Origin: Novosphingobium album (ex Liu et al. 2023) | GTDB taxonomy: Bacteria; Pseudomonadota; Alphaproteobacteria; Sphingomonadales; Sphingomonadaceae | DNA length: 64,000 nucleotides | Assembly: GCF_029076845.1 (NCBI RefSeq) | Contig: NZ_JARESE010000015.1 | Span: 186,001-250,000 of the forward strand | Reading direction: 5' to 3' | In this document: piece after piece, positions 1-8,782 of the stretch | Numbering within the stretch: position 1 is the stretch's first letter | How the letters are laid out: every line of letters begins with the position of its first letter | Notes under the pieces: model-generated | What the model was told of the DNA's origin: nothing | The model's input: the letters and a program-made list of their open reading frames with translations, nothing else | Database searches by the model: none | Position numbers and translations under genes: made by a program

Positions 1-1
1 C

Positions 2-1498
2 AACGCCGCGGTCGGCGATCCGACGAACGATCCGCTGCGCATCGACGGCGCGACGGTGCGCGCCCGCGTGATCGGCGAAGGCGCCAACCTGGGCGTGACG
101 CAGGCGGGCCGGATCGAGTTTTCCAGCCACGGCGGGCGGATCAACACCGATTTCATCGACAATTCGGCCGGCGTCGATTGCTCCGACAACGAAGTGAACA
201 TCAAGATCGCGCTGGCCGCCGCGCGCCGCGCGGGCAAGCTGTCCGAAGCCAAGCGCGTCGCCTTGCTGCGCGCCATGACCGACGACGTCGCCGAACTGGT
301 GCTGGAGGACAACCGGCACCAGGCGCTCGCGCTCTCGATCGCCGAGCGGGGCGGCGCGCCGGCCATGCCCTCGCACATCCGCCTGATCGAGCTGCTGGAG
401 GATTCGGGCAACCTGGACCGGCGCACCGAGGGGCTGGCCGAAAGCGAGGCGCTGTCGCGCCGGGCGCTGGAAGGGCGCGGGCTGACCCGGCCCGAGCTGG
501 CCGTGCTGCTGTCCAGCACCAAGCTGGTGCTGCAGGAAGCGATCGAGCAAAGCACGCTGCCCGAAGACCCCGGCCTGGCCGCGCTGCTGCTCGCCACGTT
601 CCCGCAAGCGATGCAGGACAAGTTCGCCCGCGTCATCAAGGGCCATCGCCTGCGCCGCGAGATCATCGCCACCAAGCTGGCGAACCGCATCGTCAATCGC
701 CTGGGCATCGTCCATCCGTTCGAGCTGGCCGAGGAGGAAGGCGTCGATATCGCGCAAGTCGCCGCCGCCTTCACCCTGGCCGAGCGGCTGTTCGGCCTGG
801 GCGAGCTGTGGACCCGGCTGGAACAGGCCGACATGCCCGAGAGCGCGCGCCTGGCGCTGTTCGATCGGCTGGCCGTGGCGGTGCGCGGCCACATGGCCGA
901 CCTGCTGCGCGCGGGCGCCGGGCGGATCACCCCGTCAGAGCTGGAAGCACGGCTGGCGGGCAGCGTCACCGCGCTCTCGCGCGAATTGGCGGACCTGCTG
1001 GGCGAAGGCGCGCGGGCCCATTCGGAAAAGCTGCGCGCGGCCTTCGTCGCCGAAGGCGCGCCCGATGCCGAAGCGGCGGCGGTGGTCCACCTGTTCGACA
1101 TGGACGGCGCCGCCGGCATCGCCGAGCTGGCCGCGACGACCGCCATCGCCCCGCGCCGGCTGGTCGCCGCCTTCACGCGCATCGGGGCGGGGCTGGGACT
1201 GGACTGGGCGCAGACCACGGCGGCGCTGATGAATCCGTCCGACCCGTGGGAGCGGCTGCTGGTCGCCGGGCTGGCGCGCGATTTCCAGCAGATGCGGCTG
1301 GACTTCCTCAAGGGGCTGGCGCGCGGCAAGGCGGCCAAGGCCGATCCGGTCCGCGCGGTGGAGCAGTGGGGACAGGCCCACCTCGCCTCGATCCGCGCCT
1401 TCCGCGCCATGGTGAAGCGCGCCGAGGCGACGCTGCCCGTTGCCCCGGCGATGCTGGCGCAGATCGCCAGCCAGGCGCGCAACCTGCTGGCGCGGTAG
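2..1498 (+). CDS. gdhZ: NAD-specific glutamate dehydrogenase (large type), C-terminal part
   Basis: This is the 3' end of a gene that begins before the window; the reading frame is open from base 2. The large (about 180 kDa) NAD-dependent glutamate dehydrogenases oxidatively deaminate glutamate to 2-oxoglutarate and ammonium. The visible start of the fragment contains VIGEGANLGVTQAGRIEF, a conserved motif near the end of the catalytic core of this family, followed by SSHGGRINTDFIDNSAGVDCSDNEVNIK. The remaining 400 or so residues are the helical C-terminal domain typical of the large class. It ends in TAG and the next gene, on the opposite strand, ends 4 bp later, so the two are convergent with almost no spacer. 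The family call is secure; the regulatory N-terminal part is not visible here. Confidence 0.93.
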   Translation, partial: NAAVGDPTNDPLRIDGATVRARVIGEGANLGVTQAGRIEFSSHGGRINTDFIDNSAGVDCSDNEVNIKIALAAARRAGKLSEAKRVALLRAMTDDVAELVLEDNRHQALALSIAERGGAPAMPSHIRLIELLEDSGNLDRRTEGLAESEALSRRALEGRGLTRPELAVLLSSTKLVLQEAIEQSTLPEDPGLAALLLATFPQAMQDKFARVIKGHRLRREIIATKLANRIVNRLGIVHPFELAEEEGVDIAQVAAAFTLAERLFGLGELWTRLEQADMPESARLALFDRLAVAVRGHMADLLRAGAGRITPSELEARLAGSVTALSRELADLLGEGARAHSEKLRAAFVAEGAPDAEAAAVVHLFDMDGAAGIAELAATTAIAPRRLVAAFTRIGAGLGLDWAQTTAALMNPSDPWERLLVAGLARDFQQMRLDFLKGLARGKAAKADPVRAVEQWGQAHLASIRAFRAMVKRAEATLPVAPAMLAQIASQARNLLAR

Positions 1499-1502
1499 GC
1501 GG

Positions 1503-2246
1503 CTACTTCAGCGCAGTGGCGAAGAGCGTTTCCAGTTCCGCCCAGTGCCGTTCGGCGGCGGGCTCGTCGTAGACGGGAAAGTCCGCCATGGTCCAGCCGT
1601 GGAGCGCGCCGGGGTAGATCCCGCAGTGGTGATCGACCCCGGCATCGGCCAGCGCGCGCTCCAGCCGCTCGGCCATCTCGGGCGGATAGGAAGCGTCGGC
1701 ATCGGCCCCGGCGACATGGATGCGCCCCCGCATCGCGGGCGCCAGCCGGTGCGGGCTGAGCGCGTCGTCGGTGGCCAGGTTGCCGCCGTGGAAGCTGGCG
1801 GCGGCGGCGATCCGGTCAGGATAGGTGCCGGCAGCGGCCAGGGCCATGGCGCCGCCCATGCAATAGCCGGTGGCGCCCACCTTCCGGCCCGAGACATCGG
1901 TGCGCGCGTCGATATGGGCCAGGAACGCGGCCGTGTCCGAGGCGGCGCGGGCATTGTCGATCGTGGCGAAGAGATGGCCCAGCTTTTCGCGGAACGTGCC
2001 GGTGGCGAAGATCGCGCGCACGTCGGGCGGATCATAGGCGCCGCCGCGATAGAACATGTCGGGCAGCAGCACGAGATAGCCCAGGTCCGCCAGCCGCTGG
2101 CCCATGGCGAACAGCACGGGGCGGATGCCCAGCCCGTCCATGAAGAAGATCACGGCGGGCCAGGGGCCGCCCGCCGACCCGTCGGGCGTGAACACATGCG
2201 TCGGGCAATCGCCATCGGCGGTGCGGATCGTGACCTGTTCGTGCAT
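1503..2246 (-). CDS. Dienelactone hydrolase family protein
   Basis: A 247-residue alpha/beta hydrolase of the dienelactone hydrolase (DLH) family, probably cytosolic. The nucleophile elbow GYCMGG (Cys at about residue 129) carries cysteine instead of serine, as in DLH, and the catalytic His lies in GALHGW near residue 216. I chose the ATG at 2246 because GGGGAG lies 9 nt upstream; an ATG three codons earlier (2255) sits directly against that Shine-Dalgarno sequence and is less likely. It follows malQ by 19 bp on the same strand, so the two may be co-transcribed. Characterised DLHs open lactone rings in chloroaromatic breakdown, but many homologues act on other esters; nothing here fixes the substrate. 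Confidence 0.88.
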   Translation of the reverse strand: MHEQVTIRTADGDCPTHVFTPDGSAGGPWPAVIFFMDGLGIRPVLFAMGQRLADLGYLVLLPDMFYRGGAYDPPDVRAIFATGTFREKLGHLFATIDNARAASDTAAFLAHIDARTDVSGRKVGATGYCMGGAMALAAAGTYPDRIAAAASFHGGNLATDDALSPHRLAPAMRGRIHVAGADADASYPPEMAERLERALADAGVDHHCGIYPGALHGWTMADFPVYDEPAAERHWAELETLFATALK

Positions 2247-2265
2247 CGCTTTCATCTCCCCATCG

Positions 2266-4275
2266 TCAATCCCGGCGGGCGGCGGCCAGCGTGTCGATGC
2301 GCCGGGCGGTTTCGGGCGCGTCGAGCAATTCGTCGAGCGGCGCGTCCAGCCGGCGGCGCCAGTTGGGGTGTTCGGTGGTGGTGCCCGGCAGGTTGGGCTG
2401 TTCCTCCAGCGCCAGCAGGTCTTCCAGCGGGGCGATGGCAAGGCGCGACCGGGCGCGGCCGATGTGGCGCAGCGCGGCCTCGACCACCGGGGCCGGCTCT
2501 TCGGGCGCGGGGCGCGGCGCGCCGTCACCGATGGTGGACCACAGCAGCCCCCGGTCCCACTCGCGGCGGCTTTCCTCCTGCGCGCGCGTGGCATCGGCGG
2601 GGAAGCGGTCCAGCCGGTCGGCCCAGTCGAGATCGCGGCCGGTCCACCAGCCGGCGACCGTGGCGGTATCGTGCGTCCCGGTCATCGCCACGCTTTGCGG
2701 CGCATAGTCCTGCGGGCCGATGAAGCCTTCGTCCGCCGCGCGCTCGAACCACAGCACGCGCATACCCAGCATGTGGTTCGCCGCGATCGCCTCGCCAAAG
2801 CCGTGCGGCATGGTGCCCAGGTCTTCGGCGACGATCAGCGCGTTCGCCCGGTGTGCTTCCAGCGCGACCAGCCGCAGCAGGTCTTGGAACGGATAATCGA
2901 GATAGGCCCCGTCGCTCGACTGGCCGCCTGAGGGCACGACCCATAGCCGCGAGAGGCCGAAGGCATGGTCGATGCGCAGGCCGCCGGCCCGGGTCAGCGC
3001 GGCGCGCAGCGTGCGGATCCACGGGGCATAGCCGCTGGCGGCCAGCCCGCGTGGCGAAAAGCTGGTCAGCGCCCAGTTCTGCCCCTGCGGGCCCAGCGGA
3101 TCGGGCGGGGCGCCGATGGTCAGCCCTTCGAGCATGACATCGCGCATGGTCCAGGCATCGCTGCCGCCGGTGTGGACGCCCACCGCAAGGTCGGCAAGCA
3201 GGCCGATGCCCATGCCCAGCGCGCGCGCGCTGGCCTGCACCTTGCCCAGCCCCTCGCGCGCGAGCCACTGGACGAAAAGGTGGAATTCCACTTCCTCGGC
3301 TTCCTCCTCGGCGAAGCGGCGGACGGCCTTGCCTTGCGGATCGCGGTATTTCTTCGGCCAATCGCGCCAGCTCCGCGCGCCTTTGGCGCGCAGCCGCGTG
3401 TCCAGCGCATCGAAGATCGCCTGGCGCCGCAGCCCTTCGCCTTCGCCGGCGTTGTCGCGGGCGATCCGCGCGCGGACGTGCTTGTCGAGCCCGGCGAAGA
3501 CCGCGCGCAGATCGGCCAGGCGGTGGGGCAGGGCGCCTTCCCAGTCGATGAAGGCGCCGCCTTCGCGCGGCGGCAGCGGCGGCAGGCCGAGCAGCGCGGG
3601 ATCGCCCATCGCGCCGTTGAAATAGATCCGGCTCGATGGCGAATAGGGGCTGAAGCCGAGGCCGTCGCCGGGAAACAGCGCGTGGACCGGGTTGATCGCC
3701 ACGGCATCGGCGCCGCGCGCGGCGAACAGCTCGACCGCTTCGTGAAGGTGGCCAAGATGGCCGAACGGCTGCGGCTCGCGCCCGCGCAGCGCCGGGATCT
3801 GGATCGCCGGCCCCCACAGGCGCCGTTCGGCCAGCGCGGGCAGCGTGGGGCAGGCGGGCGGGGCGACCGCCAGCGTCAACTCGTGCCCGCCCAGCGTCAG
3901 GCGATAGTAGCCCGGCTCCGCGATCGGCGGCAGCGTCCAGCCCGCGACATCGAGCACGCGCGCGGTCCCGTCCTCGGCGACGATCTCGGCGCGGGCCAGG
4001 CTGGCGGGCAGCGGGGTGGGGCTGCCGGCCTCGGTCACGATCATCGCGGGCGGGCGGCGACGCTCCCGCGCCAGTTGCTCCACGCTGGCGAGGATATCGG
4101 CCTCGCTGGAGGCGGGAAAGCCCAGCGCCGCGCAGATCGCCATCAGGGCCTCGTCGGCGACGGTCTGCTCGGCCCCGTCGACATCCCACCACGTCCGGGC
4201 GACGCCGAGAGCCTCGGCGAGCGCGTGCACCTGCTTGATAATCGCCTCCAGCGCTGAAGCCCTTGCGCCTTGCAT
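2266..4275 (-). CDS. malQ: 4-alpha-glucanotransferase (amylomaltase, GH77)
   Basis: A 669-residue GH77 enzyme that transfers alpha-1,4-glucan segments between maltooligosaccharides and releases glucose; cytosolic. Family signatures are visible in order: SPYSPSSR in the substrate-binding N-terminal half, LRIDHAFGL with the nucleophile Asp, VAEDLG with the acid/base Glu, and THDTATVAGWW close to the C-terminus. The length fits bacterial MalQ with an extra N-terminal region. The start is set at ATG 4275; a TTG eight codons upstream (4299) is possible but has no better ribosome-binding site. No glycogen genes are adjacent; only the DLH-like gene follows. The function is well supported by motifs, the exact start less so. 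Confidence 0.93.
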   Translation of the reverse strand: MQGARASALEAIIKQVHALAEALGVARTWWDVDGAEQTVADEALMAICAALGFPASSEADILASVEQLARERRRPPAMIVTEAGSPTPLPASLARAEIVAEDGTARVLDVAGWTLPPIAEPGYYRLTLGGHELTLAVAPPACPTLPALAERRLWGPAIQIPALRGREPQPFGHLGHLHEAVELFAARGADAVAINPVHALFPGDGLGFSPYSPSSRIYFNGAMGDPALLGLPPLPPREGGAFIDWEGALPHRLADLRAVFAGLDKHVRARIARDNAGEGEGLRRQAIFDALDTRLRAKGARSWRDWPKKYRDPQGKAVRRFAEEEAEEVEFHLFVQWLAREGLGKVQASARALGMGIGLLADLAVGVHTGGSDAWTMRDVMLEGLTIGAPPDPLGPQGQNWALTSFSPRGLAASGYAPWIRTLRAALTRAGGLRIDHAFGLSRLWVVPSGGQSSDGAYLDYPFQDLLRLVALEAHRANALIVAEDLGTMPHGFGEAIAANHMLGMRVLWFERAADEGFIGPQDYAPQSVAMTGTHDTATVAGWWTGRDLDWADRLDRFPADATRAQEESRREWDRGLLWSTIGDGAPRPAPEEPAPVVEAALRHIGRARSRLAIAPLEDLLALEEQPNLPGTTTEHPNWRRRLDAPLDELLDAPETARRIDTLAAARRD

Positions 4276-4401
4276 AGCCGCCCGCCGGAGGCGCGGCAAT
4301 CATGCTGGCCGGTTCCCGAGAAAAGGGCTTGCCGGGCCGGCGGCGGCAGTCGAGGATAGGCGCCAAAGCCACGCGCGCGGCGTGGCGAGGGGAGGAAATT
4401 C

Positions 4402-5268
4402 ATGCCGAAGATAGACGTCGATGGAATCGCAATCGCCTATGAGCTGCTGGGCCGGGAAGGCGATCCGGCGATCGCGTTGACGCCGGGCGGGCGCTTCACC
4501 ATGGACGTGCCGGGCCTGCGCGAAATGGCCGAGGAACTGGTCAGGGCCGGGCGGCGCGTGCTGATCTACGACCGGCCCAATTGCGGCCTGTCCGACGCCT
4601 GCCTGCGCGGGGCGAGCGAATCGGAAATGCAGGCGGAAGCGCTGTCGGGCCTGATCCGCAAGCTGGACCTGGGCCCGGTGGTGATTGCCGGCGGATCGGG
4701 CGGATCGCGCGTGTCGCTGCTGGCGGCGGCGCGCGACCCGGAGATCTGCTCGCACCTGGCGATCTGGTGGATCTCGGGCGATCCGATCGGGCTGATGCAG
4801 TTGGCCACCTACTATTGCGGCGAGGCGGGAACGCTGGCCAGCGTCGGCGGCATGGAAGCGGTGCTGACCGCCACTTCGTGGGCGGAAAACTTCCAGAAGA
4901 GCGATCAGGCGCGCGCATTCATCCGCGCGCAGGACCCGGACAAGTTCATAGAAGTGATGCAGCGCTGGGCGGCCGCCTATGTGCCTTCGGATATCTCGCC
5001 GGTGCCGGGCATGACCCCGCGCGATTTCGCCCGGCTGACCATGCCCACGCTGGTGTTCCGCAGCGGCCGGAGCGACCTGTCGCACACCCGCGCGACCAGC
5101 GAATGGGTCCACCGGCTGATCCCGCATTCGCTGATGCTCGATCCGCCGTGGGAGGACAACGAGTGGAACTACCGCTCGGGCCAGACCATGGCCGGCACCG
5201 ATGGCCACACGCTGTTCCGCAGTTGGCCCCGGCTGGTGCCGCAGATCCTGGAATTCCTGGCCGGGTAA
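4402..5268 (+). CDS. Alpha/beta hydrolase
   Basis: A 288-residue alpha/beta-fold hydrolase, cytosolic (no signal peptide or membrane segment). The nucleophile elbow is AGGSGGSR with Ser near residue 99, and YDRPNCGLSD is the typical strand-turn before the cap region. GGAGG lies 7 nt before the ATG, which makes the start clear. It is divergent from malQ with 126 bp between them and convergent with astB, so it appears monocistronic. Relatives include peroxidases, esterases and carbon-carbon hydrolases; the substrate cannot be told from sequence. Confidence 0.85.
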   Translation: MPKIDVDGIAIAYELLGREGDPAIALTPGGRFTMDVPGLREMAEELVRAGRRVLIYDRPNCGLSDACLRGASESEMQAEALSGLIRKLDLGPVVIAGGSGGSRVSLLAAARDPEICSHLAIWWISGDPIGLMQLATYYCGEAGTLASVGGMEAVLTATSWAENFQKSDQARAFIRAQDPDKFIEVMQRWAAAYVPSDISPVPGMTPRDFARLTMPTLVFRSGRSDLSHTRATSEWVHRLIPHSLMLDPPWEDNEWNYRSGQTMAGTDGHTLFRSWPRLVPQILEFLAG

Positions 5269-5286
5269 AGGGGGGGGCGGGGGCGT

Positions 5287-6549
5287 TCAGCCCGGTGCGC
5301 GGTCGATTTCGGCCAGCCCGGTTTCGGCCAGCAGCGCCGCGCGCGCATCCAGCACCTGGCGCCACAGCGCGGGGCGGGTGAGATCGTCGGGCGCCACTTC
5401 CTCGGGCCAGCGCGCGCGCACCACCGCCTCGATCCGCGCCAGCCCGGCCGCGTCGGCCAGGAAGCGCGGATCGACCGTGGCGGGATCGGCCACGACGCGC
5501 AGGCGCAGGCAGGCCGGGCCGCCGCCGTTCGCCATCGACTGGCGCAAGTCGTGCACGAACAGGTGCCGGATCGGCCCGTTGCCCGCGACATGCGCTTCCA
5601 GCCATGCCCACACGCTGGCGTTCTCGCGCGCTTCGCCCGGAAGGACCAGCGCCATGTCGCCCGTGGGCAGCGTGACGAGCTGCGCGTTGAACAGGTACGA
5701 GGCGATCGCATCGGCCAGGCTGACGGCGCTGGCCGGCACCTCGACGATCTCGATGCGGGGAAATTTCTCGCGCAGCTCGGCGCAGAGCCCGGCCTTGTCG
5801 GCAAAAGCCAGCTCGTGCGCGAACAGCACGGTCTCGTTCGCCACGGCGACGACATCGTTGTGGAACGCGCCGGCGGCGATGGCCTCTTCCGATTGCTGCG
5901 CGAAGACGGTGCGCGCCGGATCGAGGCCGTGCAGCCGGGCGACGGCCGCGCTCGCCTCGCGGTGCTGGCGGGCGGGGAAGGGGCCGCCGCTCTTGCCGAA
6001 GACGAACACCTCGATGCCCGCTTCGCCGTGCCCGGCGCACAGGCGCATGTGGTTGGCCGCGCCTTCGTCGCCGAACGGGGGCGGGACGGGGGCGTGCACC
6101 GCGAAATGGGCCGGATCGGCGAAAGCCAGCCGCACTTGCGCCAGCGTCTCGTACCATTCGTGGCTGCGGTGCGGCATCGTCACCAGATTGGCGACGGTCA
6201 GGTGGCAGCGCCCGTCCGCCGTATCGGGCGCGGGGCTGACGGTGGCGGCATTGGCCGCCCACATGCTGGAAGCCGACATCGCGCCATAGCGCAGCGCCGC
6301 GTCCGCCCCGGCCATGGTGGTGCCCAGCCGGGCCAGCCAGCCTTCGTCGGGCCGGCGCTGCGGCAGGAAGAAGCCTTGCGCCAGCCCGCGTTCCAGATTG
6401 GCGCGCATCTTGGCGATGCCCTGCAGCGCCGCCTCGCGCGGGCGGGCGACGCTGCCCGCGTTGCGCGCTGAGGCGAGGTTGCCCAGGCTCAGGCCGGCAT
6501 AGTTGTGGCTGGGGCCGACGATCCCGTCGAAATTGATCTCGGTGAGCAT
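5287..6549 (-). CDS. astB: N-succinylarginine dihydrolase
   Basis: A 420-residue enzyme of the arginine succinyltransferase pathway that converts N2-succinylarginine to succinylornithine, CO2 and ammonia. The N-terminus EINFDGIVGPSHNYAGLSLGN and the later HLTVANLVTMPHRSHEWYET are characteristic of AstB, an amidinotransferase-fold enzyme. The real start is ATG 6549 with AGGA 7 nt upstream; the same frame stays open further upstream but that part overlaps astA and reads as noise. It is the last gene of the operon, 14 bp after astA. Its stop lies 18 bp from the stop of the convergent hydrolase gene, so the two transcripts must end in a very small interval. Confidence 0.95.
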   Translation of the reverse strand: MLTEINFDGIVGPSHNYAGLSLGNLASARNAGSVARPREAALQGIAKMRANLERGLAQGFFLPQRRPDEGWLARLGTTMAGADAALRYGAMSASSMWAANAATVSPAPDTADGRCHLTVANLVTMPHRSHEWYETLAQVRLAFADPAHFAVHAPVPPPFGDEGAANHMRLCAGHGEAGIEVFVFGKSGGPFPARQHREASAAVARLHGLDPARTVFAQQSEEAIAAGAFHNDVVAVANETVLFAHELAFADKAGLCAELREKFPRIEIVEVPASAVSLADAIASYLFNAQLVTLPTGDMALVLPGEARENASVWAWLEAHVAGNGPIRHLFVHDLRQSMANGGGPACLRLRVVADPATVDPRFLADAAGLARIEAVVRARWPEEVAPDDLTRPALWRQVLDARAALLAETGLAEIDRAPG

Positions 6550-6563
6550 GACCGGTCCTGACC

Positions 6564-7580
6564 CTAAGTCGCCACGTACGTCACGACATCGCCCGGCGTC
6601 ACGCCCAGCAGGTCGGCGGCGGCGGCGTCGAGCGTGATGCCCTCGCCAGTCTCGGCGATGTGGGCCAGGCAGGCGCGAAACGCGGCCAGCCGGCCATGCG
6701 CGACGATGTGGTGGACGCCGGGCACCTCTTCCGCGATGGCGACGATCGCCGCCTCGCGGGCATTGCGCACGGTGCGGATCGCGTCGGTCCGCACCGTCAT
6801 CGAGGGGCCGCCGTCGAAGATGTCGACATAGCGTTCCCACGCGAAGCCCTCGTCCTCCAGCATCCGCATCGCCGGGCGGCCCGAAACGTGCGGCTGGCCC
6901 ATCACCGCGCGCGCGTGCTCGTTCAGCAACGCGGTATAGATCGGGTGCTTGGGCATGAGATCGGCGATGAACTGGTTGCCGTGGACCGCGTTGAACTCGT
7001 CCGCCTCGTGGAAGGTCATGTCGAAGAACCGGCCGGCCAGCCCGTCCCAGAACGGGGAGTTGCCGGCATCGTCATGCGCGCCGCGCAACTCGGCGATCAT
7101 GCGATCGGCAAAGCGGGCGCGGTGCAGGCGGATGAACAGGTAGCGGCTGCGCGCCAGCAGCTTGCCCACCCCGGCCGAACGCTCGGCCGCGTCGAGGAAC
7201 AGGCCGCCCACTTCGCTCGATCCGTCCAGATCGGTGCACAGCGTCAGCATCTCGGCGCGGAACGTGCGGTCCAGCTCCTTGGAATACTGCGTCATCGCGC
7301 CGATGCGATAGGAATAGAACGGCCAGGCCGTCCCGATCAGCGAGAAGATCTGGCAAGTGCCGCGCGCCTTGCGGTTGGCGGTATCCTCCAGGATGAACAC
7401 GAACAGATCGTCGCCCAGCGTGTCCTCGGTCCGGGCGAAGCAGGCGGCGGTGCGTTCCAGCTTGGTCTTCAGCGTCGGCTTGCTGGGCGGCAGGTTGGTG
7501 AAGCCGCCGCCAGTGCCCTTGGCCATGCGGTAGAGCGAGTCGAGATCGCTTTCGCGGGCGGTGCGCAGAAGGAACGTCAT
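6564..7580 (-). CDS. astA: Arginine N-succinyltransferase
   Basis: A 338-residue succinyl-CoA:arginine succinyltransferase of the AstA/AOST family, the first step of the AST route. The N-terminus FLLRTARESDLDSLYRMAKG and the segments GTCQIFSLIGTAWPFYSYRIG, SSEVGGLFLDAAERSAGVGKLLARSRY and PEDEGFAWERYVDIFDGGPS-like text near the C-terminus are typical (the visible form is MLEDEGFAWERYVDIFDGGP). One gene only is present, unlike pseudomonads that carry two paralogous subunits. The ATG at 7580 overlaps the stop of the upstream M20 gene by 4 bp (ATGA), so translation is probably coupled. No separate Shine-Dalgarno sequence is evident. Confidence 0.95.
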   Translation of the reverse strand: MTFLLRTARESDLDSLYRMAKGTGGGFTNLPPSKPTLKTKLERTAACFARTEDTLGDDLFVFILEDTANRKARGTCQIFSLIGTAWPFYSYRIGAMTQYSKELDRTFRAEMLTLCTDLDGSSEVGGLFLDAAERSAGVGKLLARSRYLFIRLHRARFADRMIAELRGAHDDAGNSPFWDGLAGRFFDMTFHEADEFNAVHGNQFIADLMPKHPIYTALLNEHARAVMGQPHVSGRPAMRMLEDEGFAWERYVDIFDGGPSMTVRTDAIRTVRNAREAAIVAIAEEVPGVHHIVAHGRLAAFRACLAHIAETGEGITLDAAAADLLGVTPGDVVTYVAT

Positions 7581-8782
7581 ACCGGCGCACCATGCCTGTC
7601 CAGCCGGTACATGACCAGAGCCGTCAGCCGCGCGCGGGCGGCGAGCGAGCCGGCCAGCAGGAACTCGCCGGGCGAATGGATCGCGCCGCCGCAGGCGCCC
7701 ATCGTGTCGATCACCGGCACGCCGCAGGCGGCGATGTTGTTGCCGTCGCACACGCCGCCGGTATCCTGCCATGTCATCGGCTCGCCCAGATCGGCGGCGG
7801 CGCGCGAGACGAGCGCGAACAGCCGCTCGGTCGGCGCGGCGATCGGCTTGGGCGGGCGGGAGAAGCCGCCGTGGACGTGGATCGCCACCTGATGCGCGGC
7901 GGCGACATCGGCCACGGCAGTGTCGATCACCGCTTGCGCGGCGGCAAGATCGGCCGGCCCGCGCGGGCGCATGTTGAAATGCAGCACGGCCAGGTCGGGC
8001 ACGGTGTTGTTGGGCGCGCCGCCCTCGATCCGCGCGGGATTGACGGTAAGGCCGTCGCGCCGCGCGGCGTGGAGGCGCTGGGCAAGGTCGGCGGCGGCGA
8101 CCAGCGCGTTGCGCCCGTCCTCGGGATTGCGCCCGGCGTGGGCCGAGCGGCCGGTGACGACGGCGGCGAAATTGCCCGATCCGGGCCGCGCGCGCGCCAT
8201 GATGCCGCCGGGCAGCGCCGGCTCATAGGTCAGCGCGGCCAGCTTGCCTTGCGCCAGTTCGGCGATCAGCGCGGCGGAGGAGAGCGATCCGGTCTCCTCG
8301 TCGCTGTTGATCAGCACGTCATAGCCGAGCGTCGGCCCGGCCTGCTCGTAAGCGGCGAGCCCGGCCAGCAGCAGCGAGAGGCCGCCTTTCATGTCGGCGG
8401 TGCCGGGGCCGTGGAGCGTGTCGGCATCCAGCCAGTCGCAATGCTGGAACGGATGGCTGGCGGGGTAGACGGTGTCCATGTGCCCGGTCAGGATCACGCG
8501 CCGCCCGGCGCCTGGCCGCACGCGCAGCACCAGGTGGCGCCCGGCCTCGACCGGGCGCGGGCGGCCTTCGGCATCGACTTTCTCGACCGGCGCGGGCTCT
8601 GCCAGCGCGATTTCGCCCGGCAGCGCGGCGAAGGCATCGGCCAGCAGTCCGGCCATCGCGGTGACGCCGGCTATATTGCCGGTGCCGCTGTTCACTTCGG
8701 ACCAGGCCAGCGTCCGGTCCAGGATCGGGCCGCGTTCGATGGTTTCGAGAAAGGCGCGCTCCTCGCCGGCCAGTCCGTTCAC
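7577..8782 (-). CDS. M20-family metallohydrolase in the AST operon
   Basis: A 401-residue M20 (ArgE/DapE/CPG2-type) zinc hydrolase. Metal-site motifs are intact: HMD (H101, D103), GPGTADMKGG (D130), NSDEETGS (catalytic and metal Glu at 162/163) and NNTVPD in the lid region. The start is GTG 8782, forming GTGA with the stop of astD; its own stop forms ATGA with astA. It thus lies between astD and astA as an integral operon gene. AstE, the usual last enzyme (an M14-type succinylglutamate desuccinylase), is not in the cluster. From position and chemistry (amide cleavage of N-acyl amino acids) I infer that this protein may hydrolyse N-succinylglutamate in its place; other N-acyl amino acids or peptides remain possible. 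Confidence 0.87.
   Translation of the reverse strand: MNGLAGEERAFLETIERGPILDRTLAWSEVNSGTGNIAGVTAMAGLLADAFAALPGEIALAEPAPVEKVDAEGRPRPVEAGRHLVLRVRPGAGRRVILTGHMDTVYPASHPFQHCDWLDADTLHGPGTADMKGGLSLLLAGLAAYEQAGPTLGYDVLINSDEETGSLSSAALIAELAQGKLAALTYEPALPGGIMARARPGSGNFAAVVTGRSAHAGRNPEDGRNALVAAADLAQRLHAARRDGLTVNPARIEGGAPNNTVPDLAVLHFNMRPRGPADLAAAQAVIDTAVADVAAAHQVAIHVHGGFSRPPKPIAAPTERLFALVSRAAADLGEPMTWQDTGGVCDGNNIAACGVPVIDTMGACGGAIHSPGEFLLAGSLAARARLTALVMYRLDRHGAPV

Noticed and set aside
5287-6840. Longer AstB starting at 6840
   Set aside because: The added 97 residues overlap astA in another frame and are shadow sequence; ATG 6549 gives the conserved AstB N-terminus with a good ribosome-binding site.
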